Positions 1 to 13,509 of a DNA stretch of 64,000 bases are shown here, in pieces (position 1 is the first letter of the stretch; every line of letters starts with the position of its first letter). A program made the translations under genes and the position numbers. Origin of the DNA: Rhodamnia argentea (taxonomy: Eukaryota; Streptophyta; Magnoliopsida; Myrtales; Myrtaceae). The notes under the pieces were generated by a model that saw nothing but the letters and a program-made list of their open reading frames with translations, did no database searches and was not told where the DNA came from. The stretch spans positions 6,616,001 to 6,680,000 of the forward strand of contig NC_063158.1 in NCBI RefSeq assembly GCF_020921035.1, given 5' to 3'.

Positions 1-395
1 ATCCCATGGTCACAACATTCCCTAGGTTGCTGCTCTATCCTTCAACACGAGGCCTTCGCGTCATACACAGAAATGACAGAATCAGACTTAGGACTTTCAC
101 TCATAGAAGGAACCCCCTCGATACGCACGACGTTTTTTTTGTTTAGTGAATAACCCAAAGACATGTAGTAACAAACTAGAAGAGTTGGACGGTTCTGGCG
201 ATTTTGACTTTTCCACATACATTCGTTGCTAACAAAGAGCCCATAGTTCTCTCTGTTGTCTTTATGATGTTGGTTACCACAAGTTAATTTGATTTCAGGA
301 ACTCGACCAACCACCCTAGTTCAAGGAGGGAGGGGGGGAAATAAAGAGAGTTCCACAGATATCTGATTTAGCTCACATTAAACATAATATAGGTC
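1..395. other. upstream region of the lipase gene
   Basis: No convincing coding sequence is seen here. An open minus-strand frame at 42-314 shows no family similarity that I recognise. The stretch ends with a G-rich tract near 325-340 and an AT-rich leader directly before the lipase start, so it probably holds its promoter and 5' UTR. Confidence 0.5.
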
Positions 396-3300
396 ATGAC
401 ATGCTCCATGGCAAGTGGCAGCGTGACCATGATCTCCGCCCCAGTCGCAGCAGGAAAGAGAGAGATGCACCAAGAGCAAAACGGCCTTCGGCGATCACAG
501 TCGGGCAAAGACCTTTCAAGAGGAGCCGCCTTCCGTCGGTCTTATTCTGACAATCACCTATGTTACTCGATAAATAGCATTCGAGCCTCATCGGCGCGTT
601 CTAAACTCAAGCACAGTCGTTCCACCGGCATCATTCCTTTCCAACTCTCCAGTTCTATCATACCAAACTCGCTCCGATCATTCCTCTTTGACTCGGAAAC
701 TAGCAAGGAATTGAATGTAGTGGAGCCAGACATGAAATTGGAGGATACTGCGGATGAAGTTGATGGAGGAGAGATGGAGATAAAGAGATCGAATTGGGTG
801 GAGAGGTTGTTGGAGATCAGGAGCCACTGGAGAAATAAACATCAAATCAATGGTCTGGATGGAGATAATTCTTCTGAAATGGTTGAAAACGGCGATACCA
901 GCTGCACAGATAACAAGGTTGGTTGCGAAGCAGGTTATAGTTCAGAAGAAGAAGACGAAGAAGAAGATGATGATGAAGTGAAATATGATCAAGAATCTTT
1001 CTCGAAGTTACTGGTTCAAGTACCCACATCGGATATTAAGCTATTTTCTCAGCTAGCATTCTTATGCAACATGGCCTATGTGATTCCAACTATAACGGTA
1101 TGGTAATTTCGTCCTTGCTGCAAATGCTTTCTCGTGGAATTTTTTTAGGTCCATTAATAGGTCCAAGTTTTTTGTGTCTACATTCCATTCCTAGAGCAGG
1201 TGTCAGAATTTGCCATCGTGATACTTAAAACTAGAAAGTCCAATTCACATGTAATGTATACTGGAAGAACTGCCGTGCTTAACCACCAGCATTAATCAAT
1301 TAGTTTTCCATCTTCCCTCCAGTTTCTTCCACTTTTCTACATCCATGGACTTGCACATCTGATCACATCGGGCTTGTTTACTTGTTGAAACTCAACTACT
1401 TCTATACCAGCTATTTTTTTTGTAGCAAAAACGTCAAAGAACACTAGGAGTATGTGGTGAAGACTTTCTCAGGGCGATCCTTTATTGTCCACTGCAATTA
1501 TTATGCTTACATTATATGAACTTTCAAATAAATTGCAGGCTGAGGACTTAAGGAAACAATATAGACTGCATTTGGTAACATCCTCCATTGAAAGGAAAGC
1601 TGAGATGTCTGCAATTAAAGCGAAGTTTAATGAGGACTCGATCCGTGTACCTGTAGTTTCAGTCGCAACTACTGATAGCTGCCACTCGGAAAAAGACTTT
1701 AAGCACCCAATCCGTCCATCAGTTGCTTATGACATTGCTGCTTCAGCTGCATCTTATGTCCAATCTCGAGCTAAGGAACTTCCCCCTGTTGGTTCTGAGA
1801 CACAAGAGGAGGAAAACGATATAAATCCATTTGGAAGCAGAGAGGGAACACAAGAAGAGGCGGATAATTCCCCCCGATTCTGTAAATCAGAAGTTGCAGT
1901 ATATATGGCAGCATCAGCAATGACCTCAGTGGTTGCAGCAGGAGAGAAAGAAAAACAAGAGGCAGCAAGGGACCTGCAATCACTACACTCATCACCTTGC
2001 GAGTGGTTCATTTGTGACGATTTAAGCACGTATACACGCTGTTTTGTCATTCAGGTAATCTTCTTCCTTCCAATTGATCCAGTTCTAACAAAATAGGCCC
2101 TTGCATCAGCATCTATGCTATCTACAGAGAAAACTGAGTTCAGTTTCTACAGTAAACTCGGGCCTCGAATAATTTATGATCAGCGCTATGCTATTATAAA
2201 ATGTCTGGTAATTAACTATCTATATCACGAATTTGGTAATCACCGCCTGAAATTAAAGTAAGGATCAACATATCTTCAACCTCCATCCTCTATCTGACAC
2301 TCTGCGACTCCCCAATTAAAATGTCATAACCCTTTCAATCTCAAGTCTAATGCAACATGTGGATTTCTCAAGTATAGACGGTTCACTTTTAATGCAATTG
2401 TCTGCATGACTGAGCGTTTCATTATTTTGGCATGCAGGGATCAGACTCTCTGGCATCTTGGCAGGCAAACCTTTTCTTTGATCCAACCAAATTCGAGGTA
2501 AGCCATTGCTATAGCTTTGGATGGATTCATAATTAGAGTAGCCGGAGCGTAGCATGTCACCATGTAGTTGTAGGGACACTATCTTTTTTCTGTGTTTCAA
2601 AAGGGATCGGTCTAGGAGGAAGCACTAGCTGTTGAACAACTTATCGTCCTGGTCCAGGAAACTGAGGGGATAGTTCACAGAGGTATCTATGAAGCTGCAA
2701 AAGGAATGTACCAACAGTTCATGCCTGAGATACTTGACCACCTCAACAAGTTTGGGGATCGTGCAAAGTTTCAATTTACAGGCCATTCTCTTGGAGGAAG
2801 TCTTGCCCTTCTAGTACATTTGATGCTCATTTCCAGGAACATCCTCAAGCCAGCCAATCTTCGCCCTGTTGTCACCTTTGGCTCACCATTTGTCTTCTGT
2901 GGAGGCAAAAAGATCCTGAATCAGCTGGGTTTGGATGAAAATATTGTGCAGTGTATAATGATGCACAGAGATATAGTCCCTAGAGCATTCTCCTGTAGCT
3001 ACCCCAGCCAGGTAGCTGTGCTTCTCAAGCGTTTACCTGGATCATTCCGATCTCATCCTTGTCTAATAAAAAATGTAAGTATCTAGTACCCTGTCAACAT
3101 AATAATTGCAACTTCTTTTCTGTCACAGTTCGCTGAGAAAAATTAGACGCAGCTTCAAGAATCTTTGACACAATGATAATTTAGCTTGTCCTTCTTTCCT
3201 ATAGTCCGATCAAACTTTGAAAGAACCCATATTTGACTAATTCACGCACTCCTCTTGCAGAAACTGTTGTACTCTCCACTAGGCAAGATGTTCATCCTCC

Positions 3301-3686
3301 AACCAGATGAGAAATCATCACCTCCGCATCCACTACTCCCTCCAGAAAGTGCCCTCTATTCTTTGGACAAGGACAGAAGCAGGTACTCTAAAAATGCTGT
3401 CAGGGCCTTCCTCAATTGTCCCCATCCTCTAGATACCTTAAGCGATCCTAGCGCCTATGGCTCAGAGGGTACTATTCTCAGAGACCATGACTCAAGCAAC
3501 TACTTGAAGGCAATTAACGGGGTACTAAGACAGCACACAAAGATTGCAGATAAGAGAGTAAGGGTACTCACGACAAGAAATCAAATGTGGCCACTGCTTA
3601 CTTCACCATCCCCACACTTGTGGAGATATCAAAGCTACTTTGAAAGCAACAGATATCCAAGTAAAGAGGTCCTGACCGGCGTTTAA
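396..3686 (+). CDS. PLIP1: plastid class-3 lipase, PLIP1-like phospholipase A1
   Basis: Five exons at 396-1097, 1539-2054, 2438-2497, 2658-3074 and 3261-3686 join at GT-AG sites into one frame of 706 aa. Known members of this family (PLIP1-3 of Arabidopsis) are plastid phospholipases A1 that release fatty acids from thylakoid lipids for seed oil or jasmonate precursors. Seen: a Ser/Arg-rich N-terminus that could be a transit peptide; an acidic stretch near residues 190-205; the conserved block FSQLAFLCNMAYVIP at the end of exon 1; the nucleophile elbow TGHSLGG with Ser near residue 470; Asp of HRDIVPRAF near 532; and His of LRDHDSSNYL near 641 as likely triad members. Length fits the family (about 650-710 aa). 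The start may instead be the ATG at 408, which sits in the better context ccATGg. Exon 4 opens with ETEGIVHRG. The assignment to PLIP1 rather than PLIP2 or PLIP3 rests on the neighbouring gene order. Confidence 0.9.
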
Positions 3687-4625
3687 AAAAAGCCTAAACC
3701 TCAGGACATTCTGAAGGAACTAGGAAAATGTTTGTTAAATTGCAGAACTAGGATTTCAATTTTTTATGTATAAATTTGTGCGTGCCAGCTTCTTGCACAT
3801 TTATCAAACACGTATGTCCGTGCATTATCCCCTGCGATGCACTACGTGGTCCAGCATTGTTAATGAAAATGGCGCACTTTCTGTACATGCCCAAGTTTCA
3901 GCTCAAAGCATGCTGCTTTCATTATCCTGAGAGCTTTGTCCCTGTACTCTGCTATTCTAGTTCAAGATTTTGTGCACTTTTGGTTCTTGAAAACCAACAA
4001 AACTGAGTCCTAAAAGCCACAAATTGGAGCATATACTAAGGATAAATCCGAAGAAGGTAATATAATATTATCTAACATCGGTTCGGGATATAGGGCATGA
4101 TAAGAACCAAGGAACATTAAAAGTTGAAAAAGTTGAGAGCTTGTGCAACAATACATGATCTAAGAGCATAAAGAAATCTCTAGTAAGTACTTACATATAC
4201 AAGCGGTCAAAGGAAGCAAAAAGAATTCTACATTCGTTACTTTTCCGACATGCTGATACTTGTAAAGACACACCCGTATATCTTCCTCGCCTCACAATAA
4301 GTTCATTCGACCCGCCTGAGTCGTACTCAAATGAAGGACCAAGACGTGATTCTAGAAGAAGCGCACGCTTATTCTCTCGGCCCACGTTTCGTTCCTTCGC
4401 ATGGGAATTTTAACGAACACCTGTGCTGCATTGTAATTCCTCAACCCATTTCAAATGAACACTCTATCAAAAGATCGCGACATGGGCAAGTACAATTCGA
4501 TACCTACGTCGTGACCCCAAAAAAAAAAAAAAAAACACAAAGTAAAACCAACGCAGATTACCAACAGAATTTCGCGAGCTTGCCAGGATGTCCGAGACGC
4601 AGCGCCTCGGCGCAGGATCTGCAGG

Positions 4626-4658
<33 letters not shown>

Positions 4659-4780
4659 TTCAATGGGCTGAAGCTCCAGTCGAGAGAGAGAGAGAGTCTT
4701 CAATGGGCTGAAGCTCCAGTCGAGATCTTGGACTCCAGGACTAATGGGCTTGACTGAGGCCCACGAAGAGAATCGGGGAT
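3687..4780. other. intergenic: lipase 3' UTR and upstream region of next gene
   Basis: The first few hundred bases are the probable lipase 3' UTR. A frame at 3776-4006 shows no recognisable domain and is unlikely to be coding. The right part carries a poly-A run near 4518-4533 and a GA microsatellite with a tandem duplication (listed separately). Confidence 0.5.
4627..4735. repeat. GA microsatellite plus 40-bp tandem duplication
   Basis: A (GA)n run at about 4629-4655 is followed by two copies of a 40-bp unit starting at 4656 and 4696. Each unit begins GTCTTCAATGGGCTGAAGCT, and the first copy ends in a second, shorter GA run. It lies just upstream of the transcribed leader of the nucleotidyltransferase gene. 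Confidence 0.9.
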
Positions 4781-4799
4781 CGTTCTCGGCCCAACCATC

Positions 4800-5867
4800 A
4801 GACGAATTGCTTTCTCTGATTTTTCCACTATTGTCATTTCCCCTTCCCCTCTCCCTACTCTCTCCTCTCTTCTCCAGATTCTATCGTCTCTCTCTCTCCC
4901 TGCGAAAGTTTTCCAATTTCAAAAGAAAGGGTTAAACGAGAAGGGAAAAAGGGGGAAGGAGAAAACCACAATTTCAGCAACAACGTTCCCAGACCCAGAA
5001 TCTACTCTCTCTCTCTGGATTTTCTCCATCGCCTCCTCAAGAATTGAATTTCGCGTTACGTAGGATTTGATTGATCCACCGCGCGGTGTGCCCCCCTCTC
5101 TCTCTTGATTTTTGGGTTCTTTTTTAATCTTTTTTTCTTTTTTCGTCTTCTCGCCATTGAATGCCTCGATCTCTTGCTCTCTGCACATTTGGCCTATTGC
5201 CCCGCTCGTCATCTTCTTCTTCATCGTCGTCGTCCTCCTCCTCTTCTCTCGTTCGGCGACCTCTCTGACATTCCCTTTCCGGTTCTTTTGGTTCTTTCCT
5301 TGGAATAAGATTCGAGGCATTTACGAAGTTTTATGCCCCCATTTCGCGGTTCTCGCTTAGGGTTTCGATCGTCCGGCCTCCAATCCGACACCCACGATTC
5401 CTTCCACTTGTTTCGTTGTCTCTTAGGTCTCACACTCGTTTTGCTCCTCTAGGGTTTCCTCGCTGGCTTCTTGCGCGGATTGGGAAGAGGAAGAAGGGAT
5501 TGTGTAGCCCCTTTGTATGCTTTTTTTCTTTTGATTTTCGGTCCCTTTTCTCTGATTCATTTGGGTTGTTGTCTGTTGGCGATCTTTCTTTGGGAGTGTG
5601 GGTGCTGATAAATTTGCGACTTTGACTGCGAAAGTTTGTTGTTGGTTGCCATCTGGATTCTGATGTTACGGGGATTTTTCTTTCGGGATAGCAGAATTTC
5701 CTGCTGCTGATACTTCTGGGGAAAATTGCTTCTCTTCGGTTCTCTATTAAACACGTTGAGAATAGTGCTTGTTTCTGCTTCTTTTCCCGTTTTCCGGGTA
5801 ATTTCTTCTCTGTGAGGAAGCATTGTGACAGTTTAGTTTGGCGTAAGAGGGAAGTCTTTGGGCGTGT
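4800..5867 (+). other. pyrimidine-rich 5' leader of the nucleotidyltransferase gene
   Basis: About 1 kb of CT-rich DNA precedes the start codon at 5868, with many short T and C runs. Frames in it (for example 5105-5308 and 5416-5625) have low-complexity products and are not credible genes. A 5' UTR, probably with an intron, is the simplest reading. Exact transcript ends cannot be read from sequence alone. Confidence 0.5.
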
Positions 5868-8800
5868 ATGGGCAAGCATGAGGAGTGGGCACAGCCACCA
5901 AATGGGCTATTGCCCAATGGATTGTTGCCTGGTGAAGCGGCATCCGTGATACAGGTGCTCGACTCGGACCGGTGGTTGAAGGCTGAAGACCGAACTGCAG
6001 AGCTCATCGCGTGCATTCAGCCCAACCCACCCTCCGAGGAGCGCAGAAATGCTGTAGCCACATACGTGAGACGTCTCATCACAAATTGCTTTCCTTGTAA
6101 GGTGGGATCCCACTGCAGCAATATTCCACATAATCCTCATGATTACTTATTTTGTCAGTTTGATGTTTGTCATCGATTTAGTAAGTTATGACTTATGATT
6201 ATTTGAAAGAGATGTTTTTTTACAGTACCGATAATGATGCTTCTTTGCAATCCTCATTATAGTGGTACTAGTGCTTTTGGAGAAGGCGACTTCAATAAAG
6301 ATTATGAAAGTTCCATGCTTCACGGATGCTTGATGGTTTTCTAGATAAACTTTAGAGGGCACTTCGCCTCTGTGTGCTATTTAACAATTATATAGTCAAT
6401 GTACCATTCTTATTGACCAATTGGTTTTTATCATTTCGAGACAACTTTCACCTAAATTTGTAGTGTTTGGCTGGTTAACTTGGTGCTTGTCATTTCCTCA
6501 GCAGTAATAAACCTTTTACCGCTACTCGTGTTCCAATTGGACAGTTAAGCTTTTCTACCCTTAGTCATACGGAAGTTTTAACTGATATTCATGTGTTTCG
6601 ACCTCACCAGTTCTCCCTCAGAATTTCTCGCAACTTTAACAATTAGGGATTTATGTTTGTCAGCTACTTATTGGTGTCACTTGTGTGCGCCATCTTATTA
6701 CAGGTTTTCACTTTTGGCTCTGTGCCACTGAAGACTTATTTGCCTGATGGAGACATTGATTTATCCGCATTTAGCAGTAGTCAGGACTTAAAGGATACAT
6801 GGGCTCATCAGGTTCGTGACATGTTGGAGAGCGAGGAAAAAAATGAAGAAGCCGAGTTTCGTGTTAAGGAGGTTCAGTACATCCAGGCAGAAGTATGTAC
6901 TTTACTATTTTATTGTAATAATTTTGTGGTGATTGATTTGTCTTTTACGTATTGTCCAGATATGTTTGTTTCCTGTTGTAACAAATCTATTGGCTATAAC
7001 ACGTCTTATTTCTGATTGGAAAAGGTAGTGGACATGCTGATGTACTAAACTGAAGTTATGATACTTATTTCCATTTGATTATCTGTATTGTGTGACTTAG
7101 CAATCCCTGGAAGTATCTATCTTCACTTCTCTCACCATGCAAGATTAATTCCTTACTTTCTACAGATTTGCATCTCTTTCTTCTAGGTAAAATGACATGG
7201 TTCTTTTAGATGTTGAAATTGAGATCTGATCGAGATGGTATTTGAGGATTGGGACATATGGTTGGCTCCTGGTCATTATATCCCTTAAACTGAGAAGTAC
7301 ATATATTACTGTGTCAATGATGAGCATGTTTGCTTAACTTTCTTCCATTATACTATGAAGGAGCTCAAGTTGCATTGAAGTAATGTTAGATCTCATATTT
7401 TGAAGTCAAACCATCCCTGTCTAAGATGTGGAATGTACTTAGCTTCTTTATTATACGCTGAAGATAAAACTCTGATTTTATTGGTTTTTTAACTCGCCTT
7501 TGGCTTAACACATTAAACTAAGTTTACGCAAAAGCATTAGTGATTAGTTCTTTTAAATCATAGATATGTGCTGACAAATGGAAGTTAGGTGATGAAAATG
7601 AGTAATTAATTGTATCTGCCAAGACACATGGAAAGAAACCAAAAGTTAATCTTCATTAAAAAGCAGGAGACTAACAGAGATCGATTCTGGTGAATCATTT
7701 TGTTCTGTGCCCGTACATAGTCCTCACAGGAGAGCCGAGAATAAATGGTGTCATGCATGAAATCCCATCTAACTGGGCTTGCTATATTCAATCCTTGGCG
7801 TATCCCTTTCTTTTTAACACAGAATCAATTTATCTTACCTGCTAACTAGAAGTGAAATTTCCGTTATTGAGCTGACTAGTCATTTCTCCTCGAGGGGTCT
7901 TCTGGATTAGAAATTTAGCACAATTTAATCTCTTTGTGACAAAAGTTACTCAAGTAGGTTCCTCTAAGCCTGCTGGTATTGTACTGTGTATGAGATGTTA
8001 GGTAACCTGTTTGGTGTTTTGGTTATTTCTGTTAAATCCCTCTTTGATAAGAAATTGCATTGTCTTCCTTTAACATCTGTGCAGGTGAAGATAATAAAGT
8101 GTCTTGTAGAGAATATTGTGGTAGACATATCATTTAACCAGCTTGGTGGGCTATGTACCCTTTGTTTTCTTGAAGAGGTAATTTCCATGCGCTTTGAGCA
8201 AAAGAAATTGAACATAGACATGACATTATTTACTAAATATATTTTGCTTCTGCAGGTTGATAATTTGATAAACCAAAGTCACTTGTTCAAACGTAGCATT
8301 ATCTTGATAAAGGCTTGGTGCTACTATGAGAGCCGTATACTTGGTGCTCACCATGGACTTATTTCGACTTATGCTCTGGAGACCTTGGTTCTTTACATAT
8401 TTCATGTTTTCAACAATAACTTCGCCGGACCTCTTGAGGTGATGTTCGGTTTAATGTAGGCTTTGTGTGCCTTACTGCATCTCTTTACACATTGATCAAA
8501 TGGTTTTTGTCTGGCAGGTGCTTTATCGTTTTCTTGAGTTCTTTAGCAAGTTTGATTGGGACAATTTTTGTGTAAGCTTGTGGGGTCCTGTACATATTAG
8601 TTCACTTCCAGATGTAACAGGTATTCCTTTCCTTAACAAGTTTGATTCAGACTTGTCTTCCTGCTTCCAAGTCCTGATTTTGCTTTCTTTAAACTATCTT
8701 TTTTCAGCTGAACCGCCAAGGAAGGACGGTGGAGATTTATTACTGAGCAAAGTGTTTCTTGACGCTTGTAACCACGTCTATAGTGTTTGCCCCATTGGTC

Positions 8801-11800
8801 AAGAAAATCAGGGTCAACCTTTCATTTCTAAACATTTTAATGTTATTGATCCCTTGCGGGTGAACAACAACCTTGGGCGCAGTGTTAGCAGAGGTAATTC
8901 ATTTTTCAGCAATTGAAATCTGAGATATATGTCATATCTGTATTAGAAAGTGGTCACAATCTATGCTATATTTTGCCAGTTTTTTTACTGTGATGTCTTC
9001 AATTGGTTAAGGGAAGGGAAGTTCTGTTCATCTTAAGTAATATTATCAATATGATAAGAGTAAGCGATGTCAAAATTGAGTTTGGTTGATTTTAAGCACA
9101 TTTTGAGAATATTTAGTCTTATTCAAATAAATCTGAAGTTAGATGGGATATCATATGATTTCTGCCTATGCATTTTGCATAATAGTGTTCTTGATCTGCT
9201 TGCATGGCAATGACCTATGACATTTAGTTCCCGCTGGTTGTAGGGCGGCCAAATTTTGTGTGTGTGCTTTACTTATTTTTCTCCTCAAACATTGTTAATT
9301 TTCTTTTCCTCAAAGAGACAGAGATAGAGGGGAGAAAGGTTTTAAGTATTTATTTTATATGTATTTTTCGCTTTTTTGGCCCAGCAATGACATAATTATA
9401 GGGTTAAAAAGTTAAAAGCAAAGTGAGCTGAGCATTCGCAACCAGGACAACTGAAGGATTGATGAGCAAATATATACATGCATACTTATATACATTCACC
9501 AGGATTGAATGGTTGCAATATGGTCACGTAGCATGGGCAGTAGTTGCAGTATACAGGGCCCCCCTTTCATTTTTCCTAGTGTATCTAATCGACCTTTGGT
9601 TCATCCCAGTCCTTGGTTGATATTCAAAGTAGTTATCTAGAAAGGCTAAGTGGATTTAGGAGCAAAATAAGCCAGCTATCCCCTTAATAGATACTGACCC
9701 TGGCCTCTGCTCAGGCTAAATCAAAGTTGCAGCAATCATGAGACCAGGCTCAAGGTTAGATAGAAGATAGGCTATTAGTTATATCGAGTCCCGGAGTCTG
9801 GTATCCTAATGAAAGACTAGCGTATTCTTTACTAGGCCAGCAATAATTCTCTATTCTCATTGAACTTTGACTGCCGGTGGAGTTTATTCGCATTGTGTTC
9901 CAAGTGAGTTTCGTCCTTCACAAGATTTGTGAAGATTCTCCTATGTAGTTGTATACTACTTGTTTTTGAGAGTTGATATGTTTTCCTATGAGATATTTTT
10001 TGTGCTTTATTCACGAATCTTATTTTAATAATCCAGGTTTGTCAAATTTATTATGTTTAATTTTTTTCAGGTAATTTCTTTAGAATACGCAGTGCATTTG
10101 CATTTGGAGCTAAGAAGCTTGCAAGACTGCTTGATTGCCGTAAAGAAGACATACTCTTTGAAATAAACGAGTTTTTTATGAACACTTGGGAGAGACATGG
10201 TAGTGGCCATCGTCCTGATGCACCAAGGAATGACTTGCGGCGGTTAAGATTGTCAAATGCTGAAAGCTTACACCGGTCCAAAAATCTGCGAAGCAATTTA
10301 ACTGGCAAAAAGACTGAGAATATCTCAGTTCATGAAAGTCAGTTTGAAAGTACTCATGGTCCTCGTAGTGTCTCTTCTCAACATTTAAATCATATCTCGG
10401 AGAGTGCGTCTAGAAGAAGTGACGCTTCAACCATATCTCGTACGCAAAGTCAGAAGGATTATGTAAACATGGACAGCTTAAGGGTAGCAGATAGTAACAG
10501 ACGGGAAACAAATTCAAAGCTAGCTACAAGCATTGATAAGGATCAGAGAAGTTCTAGAGCAGATGGCTTGGTGAATGATACTCAAGGAAGATACCTTTTT
10601 GCGCGAACACATTCTAGTCCTGAACTGACTGACTCATACAGTGAAGGCTCTTCCCAAGGAAGGTTTGATAGAGGGCCTGACGATGGAAAAAACCAGACTA
10701 CGTCTGCAGGGTTGGATCCTAGCAGGAGGAAGATTTTGGAAACCGATGGTACAAGCCTAGACATTTCGTCTTCAGCTGATGATTCAGCATTCGTCGGGCA
10801 ATCCTCAGTTCTGCGAGACATGAATACTGACTCAGACAGTGTAAATAGTTACCATGATGACGGTTTTCGGTTAGGTGTCAGGGGCGAAAGTTTTACTTCT
10901 GTCTCAGGATCACAAGGATTGCATCAAGAAGAACAAGATCTTGTTAACATGATGTCATCTTCTCAAGCACATGCTTATAATGGACAGGTTCACATGTCTT
11001 TAAATTTTTCAGGTCACTTGCCACTGACTGTAATTCAAATGGGGCATGCGCAGAGAAATATCCGTGGGATGATTCCTTCAAATATTCCATTTGAGAGTCC
11101 CTGGTTAACAAAAATGCCATTTCCTCATGGATTGGTCCCTCCTTCGTTTGCTCACTATTTCCCTGATATCAGCTTGGGCATAAATCCGGAAGATGCCATT
11201 GAACCTAATGAACATAATATCAGTTCCAAAGATGCAAATCTTGGTGAAGTTAATGGTGAATTCTGGCACGAGCAAGAGAGGGAGCCAACTGGAGGTTTTG
11301 ATATAGGTAATGGAGATGTTCAGACTCTTCAATCAGATGATCAGCAACAGTCAACTTCAACGTCGTACGGCTTTGGTCCTTCATCTAGGGAAGACAACTC
11401 TAGCACTTACTCTAGAGTACATCAGAAGTCTGTTCGGGAAAACCGAGGGCCGTCTAGGGAAGACAAACTAAATGCATTTCAACATCAAGGTGGTAGAGAA
11501 AATGAGGTTTACAGGGATGACAGATCTGGAAGTTTGAGGTCCTTGCGAGCTACTCTGGGTAGTTCTAGAAGTAAGACTTCCTCGGAGAGCTCTTGGGACG
11601 GAATTTCAACGAAGTCATCGAAGTCAACAAGAGATAAAAGAGGTAGGAAAACTGGTCCTAGTGCCCTTCCATCTAGTACTAATGGGAAAGGGAAAAGCTT
11701 TTCAGATCATTCCTCTGCTCAGGCAGATGATGATTCTATGGACTTGAACCTTCCTTCGAGTATTGGACAGGAATTAACAGAAAGAAGCGCAGGACCTCAA

Positions 11801-13509
11801 CCTGTCGGTTTGGGGCATGTTCCGACACATCAGTTGCCTGGGTTTGAGCCGGCTCAAACTGGTGGAACAGATTCCATGATACCATTTCTCTTGGGCCCGG
11901 GTTCTCGCGAAAGGCCTGTGGACAATTCTCAGGTTTATGCATTTTACCCTACGGGGCCCCCAGTTCCATTTCTTTTTTTTTCTCACATGCCAAGCGATGG
12001 TGGCAGTTCAGATGCATCAACGAGCCATTTTAGTGTGGAAGAAGTCCTAGATAATAACGATGCTGGCCAGAATTTTGATTCATCCGAGGGGCTGGATCAT
12101 CCAGAAGCATTGGATACTTCTGTTGCTGTTGGACCATCGGTCCCTGTTGAGCCATCTGAGCACAAGTCTGACATACTTAACAGTGACTTTGCTAGCCATT
12201 GGCAAAATCTGCAGTATGGACGATTTTGTCAGACCTCTCGCTACCCTACTCCTATGCTCTATCCGCCACCCAATGTCTTATCCCCTATCTATTTGCCAGG
12301 CCGTTTTCCATGGGATGGAGCTGGAAGACCGCTCTCAGCAAATTCTAATGCTTTTAGTTATGGGCCTCATCTCGTTCCAGTTTCCCCAGTTCAATCTATT
12401 TCTAATGGACCTGCCAGCGTTTACCATGTTGACGAAATGCCAAGATATCGTAGTGGGACAGGGACTTACCTGCCAAATCCTGTAAGATTATTTTAAGCAT
12501 AAACATTATTCACTCTTCTTTCTAAAAGATGCATAGATATTTGCACTCCATGCCTGTTTGATTGTCATGTATCCTTCCATGCTATGTTTTGGTGTCTTCC
12601 GATTTTCACTGAGTCCTTCACTGTTTTCATGGTTAATGGATTTGTTTTCTATCAATGCTTTTCTACTTGTCTTCTCTCTGTCAACTCTTTCAATTAGAGA
12701 GAAATATATAATTGGAGGGGAAGGAGGAGTATAAGAGTACAAGTAATCCTGTCCTGGTTCCTGTTAGTGCACTGTTGAGGAAAGAGGATGCTGTTTTCTT
12801 TTATTGAATGAGTTTAATGCTGATCTGGTTCTCTTCATGCCCTCTTACTCATTAAGTTTAGCCATGAGTTTACTCTGTTATATTCTTGATGCCTGATATG
12901 TAGCTTTTTCCTTTTCTTCAGAAGGTATCAGCGAGGGAGCGGCACTCGTCCAACCCAAGAAGGGGGAATTACAGCTATGACAGAGGGGATCACCATGCTG
13001 ATAGAGAAGTGAACTGGAATGGTGCTTCTAAATCCAGACCTTCACGCAACCATAATCGCAATCAGTCTGAGAAATCTACCTCAAGGCCAGATAGAGTGGC
13101 AGCAGGTGACGGCCAGTCTGAAAGACCGTGGGGATCATATAGACATGGATCATTTCCTTCGTACCATTCTCAGAATAGTCCCATCCGCACAGCTACAACG
13201 CAAGGTGGTCCGGCCAATGTAGCCTATGGCATGTATCCTCTTCCAGCCATGAATCCAAGCATTGTATCGTCAAATGGACCGACACTTCCACCAGTTGTAA
13301 TGTTTTACCCTTACGATCATAATGCTGCATACGCTTCGTCATCAGAGCAGCTTGAGTTTGGGTCTATTGGAACAGTGGGTTTCTCAGGCATGAATGATGC
13401 GTCTCAACTGAATGAAGGGAGCAGTATAATGGAGGAACAAAGATGTCATGGAGCTCCTGCTTCACGATCTTCACCAGATCAGCCGTCTTCACCCCACCTC
13501 CGGAGGTGA
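5868..13509 (+). CDS. nucleotidyltransferase with PAP/OAS1 substrate-binding domain (At3g61690-like)
   Basis: Eight coding exons at 5868-6101, 6704-6892, 8085-8177, 8256-8438, 8518-8620, 8708-8893, 10071-12481 and 12922-13509 close in phase to 1328 aa. The N-terminal third is a polymerase-beta type nucleotidyltransferase core: FTFGSVPLKTYLPDGDIDLS (Gly83-Ser84, metal-binding Asp95 and Asp97) and a third Asp near 155 in NIVVDISFNQ. A helical PAP/OAS1-like part follows (LIKAWCYYESRILG, LISTYALETLVLYIF). The remaining ~950 residues, mostly from the 2.4-kb exon 7, are Ser/Asn/Gly-rich and look disordered. All three catalytic carboxylates are present, so activity is plausible; family members are related to RNA terminal nucleotidyltransferases, but the substrate is not known to me. 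It follows the lipase head to tail, as in Arabidopsis. Introns 2 (6893-8084) and 6 (8894-10070) each exceed 1 kb and show no gene. Confidence 0.9.
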
